Assembly: GCA_913046825.1 (NCBI GenBank)
Contig: CAJWTF010000114.1
Location: 1 to 12,362, forward strand
Reading direction: 5' to 3'
Source: an uncultured Rickettsiales bacterium
GTDB taxonomy: Bacteria; Pseudomonadota; Alphaproteobacteria; UBA8366
Length of the DNA: 12,362 nucleotides
The position numbers and the translations under genes were made by a program. The notes under the pieces were generated by a model. It was not told the DNA's origin. It did no database searches and saw only the letters and a list, made by a program, of their open reading frames with translations. Positions 7,283 through 12,362 of this stretch are shown here, one piece after another. Each line of letters begins with the position of its first letter. Position 1 is the stretch's first letter.

Positions 7283-7995
7283 ACGTTTGGACAGCAACCG
7301 TTCTTACCCTGTTTCCCGGCATGTTTCCGGGATTCTTGGGGCACTCCTTGCCCGGGACGGCATTGTCAGATGGTAAATGGGTTTTGGAAGCGCAGGATAT
7401 TCGCGACCAGGCCACGGACCGTCATCGCAGCGTCGACGACACGCCCTTCGGGGGCGGAGCTGGTATGGTGATGCGGGCGGATATCGTGGATGCGGCGCTC
7501 AATGCCGCGGACGCGGGAAACCGGCCGGAAATATATCTCTCGCCGAGAGGCCGCCATCTCGACCAAGCCATGGTTGAGGAGTTTGCCTCCGGCGATGGCG
7601 TAGTTCTGTTATGCGGACGTTATGAAGGCCTAGACGAGCGGGTCATCGAGGCGCGCGGCATGCGGGAAGTCAGTCTTGGCGATTTCGTTCTGTCGGGCGG
7701 TGAAGGGGCGGCGATGTCGCTCATCGACGCTTGCGTCCGGTTGTTGCCAGGCGTTCTCGGCGCGCCGGAATCGCTGGAGGAGGAAAGTTTTCAATCGGGG
7801 CTCTTGGAATATCCCCAATACACACGTCCCGCCGAATGGCAGGGCAGAGCGGTGCCTGAGGTATTACTTAGCGGGCACCATGAACGGATTCAACACTGGC
7901 GGCTTGCACAGGCCCAGAAAACGACCCGCGAACGGCGTGTTGATCTCTGGTCCCGGTATGTTGCTGGACTCAACGAAGCGAGGGTTTCGTCATGA
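7279..7995 (+). CDS. trmD: tRNA (guanine-N1)-methyltransferase TrmD
   Basis: TrmD methylates G37 at N1 in tRNAs with G36, using S-adenosylmethionine, and so prevents frameshifting. The 238-residue SPOUT enzyme shows [11 protein letters not shown] (8-18), [14 protein letters not shown] (53-66), and the deep trefoil-knot cofactor site formed by LSPRG (87-91), [12 protein letters not shown] (110-121) and [11 protein letters not shown] (132-142). The C-terminal domain begins at [10 protein letters not shown] (175-184), which carries Glu where E. coli TrmD has its catalytic Asp169; this acidic exchange is tolerated in the family. HERIQHWR follows. Both ends are 4-base overlaps, with rimM upstream and rplS downstream. 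Confidence 0.97.
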   Translation: MNVWTATVLTLFPGMFPGFLGHSLPGTALSDGKWVLEAQDIRDQATDRHRSVDDTPFGGGAGMVMRADIVDAALNAADAGNRPEIYLSPRGRHLDQAMVEEFASGDGVVLLCGRYEGLDERVIEARGMREVSLGDFVLSGGEGAAMSLIDACVRLLPGVLGAPESLEEESFQSGLLEYPQYTRPAEWQGRAVPEVLLSGHHERIQHWRLAQAQKTTRERRVDLWSRYVAGLNEARVSS

Positions 7996-8426
7996 ATATT
8001 ATCGAACAATTGGAAGCCGAACAGATCGAAAAATTGGTGGCCGAACGACCGGTCCCAGAATTTGGTCCAGGAGATACCTTACGTGTGAACGTGAAGGTCG
8101 TTGAAGGTACGCGGGAGCGTGTACAGGCCTTCGAGGGTGTTTGCATCGCGCGGCGTAACGCCGGCGTTAACAGCGCCTTCACGGTCCGCAAGATTAGCTA
8201 TGGCGAGGGCGTGGAACGCGTATTCCCGCTCTATAGCCCGCGGATTGAATCGATCGATGTGGTGCGCCGGGGCGATGTCCGTCGTGCCAAGCTCTATTAT
8301 CTGCGCGGCCGCCGCGGTAAGAGCGCGCGGATTGCCGAGAAGGCGACGCGCCGCGATGTCGAAGTGCCGTCGACTGGCACACCGGCACCGGCACCGACAG
8401 TCGAGGCGCCCGCAAGCGAGGATTGA
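7992..8426 (+). CDS. rplS: 50S ribosomal protein L19
   Basis: L19 lies at the 30S-50S interface and contributes to intersubunit bridges. The first 115 or so residues are canonical: [70 protein letters not shown], and the basic [15 protein letters not shown]. After RIAEK the chain continues about 25 residues as a Pro/Ala/Thr-rich tail (to 144), beyond the usual length of about 115. The start ATG overlaps the trmD stop as ATGA. It is the last translation gene of the cluster; leuC follows after 56 bases with no clear terminator between them. Confidence 0.97.
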   Translation: MNIIEQLEAEQIEKLVAERPVPEFGPGDTLRVNVKVVEGTRERVQAFEGVCIARRNAGVNSAFTVRKISYGEGVERVFPLYSPRIESIDVVRRGDVRRAKLYYLRGRRGKSARIAEKATRRDVEVPSTGTPAPAPTVEAPASED

Positions 8427-8482
8427 TCTCGGCCGCTGGCGATAGAAGATTAAGAGTCTTACTCAAGGAATGAGGACGGAAC

Positions 8483-9886
8483 ATGGCGACGCCCCGCACG
8501 CTTCTCGATAAAATTTGGGAAACGCATTTGGTCGATCAACAAGAGGACGGCACCTGCCTGCTCTATATCGACAGACATATCATTCATGAGGTGACGAGCC
8601 CGCAGCCTTTCGAAGGGTTGAGCATGGCGGGCCGGAAAGTCCGGCGTCCGGAACTCACCTTGGCGGTGATCGATCACAATATCGCCACCGACCTGAATGA
8701 AGACATTCCGGAAGACTCGCAACTTCAGATCGATACCTTGCGACGGAATTGTGCCGATTTCGGCGTCGAGCTGTTCGAAGTCGATGATCCTCGCAACGGC
8801 ATCGTTCATATCATCGGCCCGGAGCAGGGCTTCACGTTGCCGGGCGTCACCTTGGTATGCGGCGATAGCCACACGGCGACGCACGGGGCGCTCGGGGCTT
8901 TGGCGTTTGGCATCGGCACGTCTGAGGTCGAGCATGTCATGGCCAGCCAGACGCTGTTGCAAGCACCAGTCAAAAGCATGCGCGTCACCGTAAATGGCGA
9001 GTTGCCGGCGGTATGCACGGCGAAGGATCTGATCCTTGCGTTGATCGGTAAGATCGGCACTGGCGGCGGTACTGGCCACGTTATTGAATACACCGGCCCG
9101 GCCATCAGTGCCTTGTCGATGGAAGGCCGCATGACGGTTTCCAATATGAGCATAGAGGCGGGTGCACGCGCCGGCCTAATCGCGCCGGATGAAAAGACGT
9201 TTGAGTATCTGAAAGGTCGTCCCTATGCGCCGCAGGGCGCCGATTGGGATGCGGCTGTCGCCTATTGGAAGACGCTGCCGTCCGACCCAGGTGCCAAATA
9301 CGACACCGAGGTGACCTTGGATGTCGGCGATATTGATCCGCAAGTGACATGGGGAACGAGCCCGGAGAATGTTATTTCGATCAGAGGCGCCGTTCCCGAC
9401 CCGAAAGATGCACCGAACGCGGATAAAGCGGCGTCGATTAAACGGTCAAACGAATATATGGGCCTGCAGCCGGGCACAAAGATGACCGATATTGAGATCG
9501 ATACGGTTTTCGTTGGTGCTTGCACCAACGGCCGGATCGAAGATATTCGCGCCGCCGCAGAAGTCGCCAAGGGCCGCAAGGTCAAGGAAGGTATCCGCAC
9601 TCTGATCGTGCCGGGCTCTGGATTGGTCAAAAAACAAGCCGAAGACGAAGGACTGGCGCAGATTCTTATCGACGCTGGATTCGATTGGCGGGAGCCTGGG
9701 TGTTCGATGTGTTTGGCGATGAACGTCGATCGTTTGCAACCGGGCGAACGCTGTGCCGCCACCTCGAACCGTAACTTCGAAGGTCGCCAAGGCCGCGGTG
9801 GACGCACGCATCTCGTTAGTCCCGCGATGGCGGCGGCGGCGGCGATTACGGGTAAGCTCACCGACGTACGCGAGTTGATATCATGA
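8483..9886 (+). CDS. leuC: 3-isopropylmalate dehydratase large subunit LeuC
   Basis: With LeuD, this enzyme isomerises 2-isopropylmalate to 3-isopropylmalate in leucine synthesis. The 467-residue aconitase-family subunit has the N-terminal [26 protein letters not shown] (125-138), [16 protein letters not shown] (343-358) and GCSMCLAMN (406-414). Cys347, Cys407 and Cys410 are the expected ligands of the catalytic 4Fe-4S cluster. [20 protein letters not shown] (428-447) completes the signature. GAGGA at 8472-8476 lies 6 bases before the ATG. The TGA overlaps the ATG of the next small gene as ATGA. No leucine leader peptide or attenuator is seen in the 56 bases upstream, so expression may depend on read-through from the ribosomal cluster. 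Confidence 0.97.
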   Translation: MATPRTLLDKIWETHLVDQQEDGTCLLYIDRHIIHEVTSPQPFEGLSMAGRKVRRPELTLAVIDHNIATDLNEDIPEDSQLQIDTLRRNCADFGVELFEVDDPRNGIVHIIGPEQGFTLPGVTLVCGDSHTATHGALGALAFGIGTSEVEHVMASQTLLQAPVKSMRVTVNGELPAVCTAKDLILALIGKIGTGGGTGHVIEYTGPAISALSMEGRMTVSNMSIEAGARAGLIAPDEKTFEYLKGRPYAPQGADWDAAVAYWKTLPSDPGAKYDTEVTLDVGDIDPQVTWGTSPENVISIRGAVPDPKDAPNADKAASIKRSNEYMGLQPGTKMTDIEIDTVFVGACTNGRIEDIRAAAEVAKGRKVKEGIRTLIVPGSGLVKKQAEDEGLAQILIDAGFDWREPGCSMCLAMNVDRLQPGERCAATSNRNFEGRQGRGGRTHLVSPAMAAAAAITGKLTDVRELIS

Positions 9887-10098
9887 GCAAACGCACACCG
9901 GCAAATATCGAGAAAGTGCCGTTGACTGGCGTAGACCACCTCTTTGGGCGCGATCTGCGTACTGGTGGTTGGTTCGTCGAAGAAGGGCTCGCCGCGCGCG
10001 GTCGTGGGCGGCCATCCTTGCGCAGCGATGAGCGGCCGAGTGAGAACACGCCGGACCCCGCTGTGATTTGGGCGCTTCGGAACAGGCGGCGCGGATAG
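9883..10098 (+). CDS. Small basic protein of unknown function between leuC and leuD
   Basis: A 71-residue product that I do not recognise. The start ATG overlaps the leuC stop (ATGA), and the TAG lies 15 bases before the leuD ATG, so the frame fits exactly between the two subunits of one enzyme. The N-terminal half contains the sequence [20 protein letters not shown], which looks folded. The second half is Arg-rich and probably disordered ([20 protein letters not shown]), and the end is ALRNRRRG. No cysteine, signal peptide or membrane segment is present. Codon choice resembles that of its neighbours, favouring G or C at third positions. The coupled position suggests a real gene with a role related to leucine synthesis or isomerase assembly, but that is only positional inference. 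A longer antisense frame over the same bases looks like a shadow. Confidence 0.7.
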   Translation: MSKRTPANIEKVPLTGVDHLFGRDLRTGGWFVEEGLAARGRGRPSLRSDERPSENTPDPAVIWALRNRRRG

Positions 10099-10113
10099 AG
10101 AAGGACAAGAGCG

Positions 10114-10737
10114 ATGCGAAAATTTACGACACTTACGGGCGTTGCGGCACCGATGGATCGGATCAACATCGACACCGACCAGATCATCCCCAAACTACAT
10201 CTGCGCACGATCAAGCGCACGGGGCTTGGGATTTTCGCGTTCGAGGAAGCGCGCTACGACGTCGACGGCAACGAAATTCCAGATTTCATCCTCAACAAGG
10301 AACCCTACCGGAATGCCGAGATCATCGTCGCCGGTGATAATTTCGGCTGTGGCTCATCACGCGAACATGCTCCGTGGGCGCTCACTGATTTTGGAATTCG
10401 CTGCGTCATTTCGACCAGTTTTGGCGACATCTTCTACAACAACAGTATGAAGAACGGCTTGGTGCCGATACGCGTCAACCGCGAGGATCTAGACGCACTG
10501 ATGGCCGATGCCAAGGACGCCGAAAACCCGGAACTGACAATCGATCTCGAAAATCAGGAAATCCGCCGTCCCAATGGTGGTGTTATCAAGTTCGACTTCG
10601 ATGAGTTCCGTCGTAATTGCTTGATCAATGGGCTCGATGATATTGGCCTGACCTTGCAGAAGGACGATGCGATCAACGCATTCGAAGACAAGCGCAAGGA
10701 AGCGATGGATTGGGTCGAGCGCGGCACCGGCGTCTGA
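10114..10737 (+). CDS. leuD: 3-isopropylmalate dehydratase small subunit LeuD
   Basis: The small (swivelling) subunit pairs with LeuC to form isopropylmalate isomerase. The 207-residue protein has the N-terminal [19 protein letters not shown] (9-27), the substrate-recognition loop [13 protein letters not shown] (27-39), and the conserved [19 protein letters not shown] (72-90). [17 protein letters not shown] follows, then a helical C-terminus ([17 protein letters not shown]). AAGGA at 10101-10105 sits 8 bases before the ATG, overlapping the end of the small upstream gene's region. It is in line with leuC and the unknown gene and very likely co-transcribed with them. Confidence 0.97.
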   Translation: MRKFTTLTGVAAPMDRINIDTDQIIPKLHLRTIKRTGLGIFAFEEARYDVDGNEIPDFILNKEPYRNAEIIVAGDNFGCGSSREHAPWALTDFGIRCVISTSFGDIFYNNSMKNGLVPIRVNREDLDALMADAKDAENPELTIDLENQEIRRPNGGVIKFDFDEFRRNCLINGLDDIGLTLQKDDAINAFEDKRKEAMDWVERGTGV

Positions 10738-10784
10738 TCCAGCGACATTCAATTAGGCACGAATAATACTGGGGAGAGGCACGC

Positions 10785-11897
10785 ATGCCCGCGAATAAGA
10801 AGCTTTTGGTTTTACCGGGCGATGGAATCGGCCCGGAAGTGATGGATCAAGTCGTACGCGTCGTGGAATGGTTCGGCGACAAGCGCGCGGTCGGGTTCGA
10901 CGTACAGGAAGACCTGGTCGGTGGTGCCGCTTATGACAAGCACGGTACGCCGTTGACCGACGCGACTCTGGCCAAGGCCATGGATGTCGACGCGGTGCTG
11001 TTCGGCTCCGTCGGTGGCCCGCAATATGACGATGCCCCCCGGGACAAACGTCCGGAAGCGGGTCTGCTGCGGTTGCGCAAGGAAATGGACCTGTTCGCGA
11101 ACCTTCGCCCGGCGATGACCTTCGAGGGATTGCTCGATGCATCCTCGTTGAAGGAAGATGTGGTGCGCGGATTAGATATGATGATCGTGCGTGAATTGAC
11201 TTCCGGCATTTATTTCGGCGAGCCGCGCGGGGTAGAGGTTATGGCCGACGGCAAACGCCGCGGTTTTGATACGCAGACCTATACGGAAGACGAAATCCGC
11301 CGCGTCGCGGAGGTCGGGTTTGAGTTGGCGCGTGAGCGAGGCAACATGGTCCATTCGGTCGAGAAGGCGAATGTGATGGAATCCGGCGTTTTCTGGCGGG
11401 AGATCGTCACAGACCTTCATAAGACGTCTTACGCGGATGTCACGCTCGAGCATATGTATGCGGACAATTGCGCCATGCAGTTGGTTCGTAATCCGAAGCA
11501 ATTCGATGTCATCGTCACCGATAATCTGTTCGGCGATATCTTGTCGGATTGTGCGGCGATGCTGACGGGTTCCCTCGGCATGCTGCCCTCTGCGTCGCTC
11601 GGCGCCATGGATGAGACCGGTCGACGCCGCGCACTCTACGAGCCGGTGCATGGTAGCGCGCCGGACATTGCGGGCGAGGGCAAAGCCAATCCGCTGGCAT
11701 GCTTACTCAGCTATTCCATGATGTTGCGCTATTCATTCGGTCTCGGCGAGGAAGCTGACTTGGTCGACCAAGCGGTCGCGAACGTGTTGCGCAGTGGCAT
11801 CCGGACGGCCGATATCATGGGCGACGGCGACAAGGCCGTGTCGACTGGCAAGATGGGCGATGCCCTGTTGAAGGAATTGGGCGCGCTGTCGAATTGA
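10785..11897 (+). CDS. leuB: 3-isopropylmalate dehydrogenase LeuB
   Basis: LeuB oxidises and decarboxylates 3-isopropylmalate to 2-oxoisocaproate with NAD+. The 370-residue protein is of typical length. Seen are [14 protein letters not shown] (7-20), LFGSVGGP (72-79), [14 protein letters not shown] (97-110) with substrate arginines, [15 protein letters not shown] (135-149) with the catalytic Tyr143, SVEKANVM (191-198) with Lys194, and the metal-binding [10 protein letters not shown] (246-255). [13 protein letters not shown] and the NAD-binding [15 protein letters not shown] (289-303) follow. GGAGAGG at 10773-10779 is a good ribosome site 5 bases before the ATG. It follows leuD after 47 bases and closes the leucine gene run. 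Confidence 0.97.
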   Translation: MPANKKLLVLPGDGIGPEVMDQVVRVVEWFGDKRAVGFDVQEDLVGGAAYDKHGTPLTDATLAKAMDVDAVLFGSVGGPQYDDAPRDKRPEAGLLRLRKEMDLFANLRPAMTFEGLLDASSLKEDVVRGLDMMIVRELTSGIYFGEPRGVEVMADGKRRGFDTQTYTEDEIRRVAEVGFELARERGNMVHSVEKANVMESGVFWREIVTDLHKTSYADVTLEHMYADNCAMQLVRNPKQFDVIVTDNLFGDILSDCAAMLTGSLGMLPSASLGAMDETGRRRALYEPVHGSAPDIAGEGKANPLACLLSYSMMLRYSFGLGEEADLVDQAVANVLRSGIRTADIMGDGDKAVSTGKMGDALLKELGALSN

Positions 11898-11967
11898 TCG
11901 AATTTTATTTTTCTGCGCAGTCGAATCCGCTTACGGTTTGCGTTCAGCCTTTTTGGATGATCGCGAC

Positions 11968-12147
11968 ATGTTAAAAGTTTTTGCTTCCATTTTCGCACTC
12001 GCAGCGACGGTTTCCTTCTCGACCTCTGCGGTCGTGATGGGATATTGTGGCGGTGGTCATGCCACGACCACACCGCAGCAGTTGGTTGATGCAACCGGCG
12101 GGCAAACTCCGATGACGCCCAAACCGACAACCTGCTTTGGCGGCTAA
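11968..12147 (+). CDS. Small predicted exported peptide of unknown function
   Basis: The 59-residue product starts MLKVFASIFALAATVSFSTS. This N-terminus has one Lys, a hydrophobic core and small residues at positions -3/-1 before a likely signal peptidase I cut near residue 21 (STSA). The mature part of about 38 residues is rich in Gly, Thr and Pro, with two cysteines (GYCGGGHATT and PTTCFGG) that could form one disulfide. The ATG at 11968 is preferred over an in-frame TTG at 11938, which would put charged residues before the signal. No strong ribosome site is visible. It stands 70 bases after leuB, and a terminator follows. Function unknown; it could be a chance frame, but the signal-like start and the downstream terminator favour a gene. 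Confidence 0.5.
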   Translation: MLKVFASIFALAATVSFSTSAVVMGYCGGGHATTTPQQLVDATGGQTPMTPKPTTCFGG

Positions 12148-12202
12148 CCGCAAAATATACGCGTGACGCGGCTCCCGAACCGGGGTGTGCTGCACTTATA
12201 GC

Positions 12203-12234
12203 CCGTGGCCCAAATTCAGCCGCGGTTTTTGTTT
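12203..12234 (+). terminator. Intrinsic terminator after the leuB/small peptide region
   Basis: CCGTGGC (12203-12209) pairs with GCCGCGG (12219-12225), with one G-T wobble, around a 9-base loop. The run TTTTTGTTT follows at once. This is a standard rho-independent terminator for plus-strand transcription and lies about 80 bases before asd, separating it from the leu genes. Confidence 0.7.
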
Positions 12235-12315
12235 GTAGGAGTGGTAGGTAATTCTGCTTGCAATCTGACTTTAGGAACCATAAGCAACGACCAGAATTAG
12301 AACGAGTATTAAGCC

Positions 12316-12362
12316 ATGGGTTACAAAGTTGCTGTCGCCGGTGCCACGGGCAATGTGGGCCG
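12316..12362 (+). CDS. asd: Aspartate-semialdehyde dehydrogenase Asd, N-terminal fragment (cut by window end)
   Basis: Only 15 codons are visible, reading MGYKVAVAGATGNVG. This is the NADP-binding start of Asd (VAVxGATGxVG), which reduces aspartyl phosphate to the semialdehyde at the branch to lysine, methionine and threonine. A leuB-asd neighbourhood is common in alphaproteobacteria, which supports the call. Other GATGNVG Rossmann proteins cannot be excluded from so short a piece. No strong ribosome site is seen. Confidence 0.8.
   Translation, partial: MGYKVAVAGATGNVG

Noticed and set aside
9858..10220. Antisense 120-codon frame over the leuC-leuD junction
   Set aside because: It overlaps the ends of both leu genes and the better-placed plus-strand small gene; its composition is that of a shadow frame in GC-rich DNA.
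11521..11565. Cys in the LeuB motif [13 protein letters not shown] in place of the common Glu
   Set aside because: This position varies among LeuB proteins, and the metal-binding aspartates are intact.
12255..12285. Promoter for asd (TTGCAA, 17 bases, TAAGCA)
   Set aside because: Too few matches in the -10 box to support, although a promoter after the terminator is expected somewhere here.

Overview
The window is a chromosomal segment of an alphaproteobacterium, most like the Rhodospirillales and their relatives. This rests on gene order (dapF-mtaB-ftsY diverging from ffh-rpsP-rimM-trmD-rplS-leuC-leuD-leuB-asd), the GC-rich codon use, the short FtsY without a long acidic N-terminal domain, the Ala/Glu tail on ribosomal protein S16, and a Cro/CI-type regulator with the KPNPID...HVG...NRIGADRL signature common in that class. 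The assignment is inference; no marker for a genus is visible.

Layout. (1) Positions 32-993, plus strand: the decayed remains of a response-regulator gene (receiver domain, spacer, HPt-like C-terminal part), broken by a frameshift and several in-frame stops. (2) Positions 1007-4034, minus strand: a compact operon dapF-mtaB-ftsY in which each junction is a 4-base ATGA overlap. A good sigma70-like promoter lies upstream of dapF. (3) Positions 4211-4848: a more AT-rich divergent region. It holds a small XRE-family regulator gene without a conventional start codon at its expected N-terminus, two inverted repeats, and the presumed ffh promoter with a structured leader. (4) Positions 4849-8426, plus strand: ffh-rpsP-rimM-trmD-rplS, the classic SRP/ribosome/tRNA-modification cluster, with ATGA overlaps rimM/trmD and trmD/rplS. 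(5) Positions 8483-11897, plus strand: leuC, an unknown 71-codon gene, leuD and leuB, for the isomerase and dehydrogenase steps of leucine biosynthesis. (6) Positions 11968-12147: a small predicted exported peptide, followed by an intrinsic terminator at 12203-12234. (7) From 12316: the first 47 bases of asd, cut by the window end.

How the genes relate. FtsY (SRP receptor) and Ffh (SRP54) are the two partner GTPases of co-translational membrane targeting, and they sit in divergent operons less than 3 kb apart. S16, L19, RimM (30S maturation) and TrmD (m1G37 of tRNA) serve translation, as does MtaB (methylthiolation of t6A37 in tRNA). DapF and Asd belong to the aspartate/lysine/diaminopimelate pathway and LeuBCD to leucine synthesis. 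Most of the window is therefore conserved housekeeping. No new multi-gene system is apparent. The points most worth checking are the decayed regulator, the start-less XRE gene with its nearby palindrome, the structured ffh leader, the unknown gene wedged between leuC and leuD, and the tiny exported peptide.
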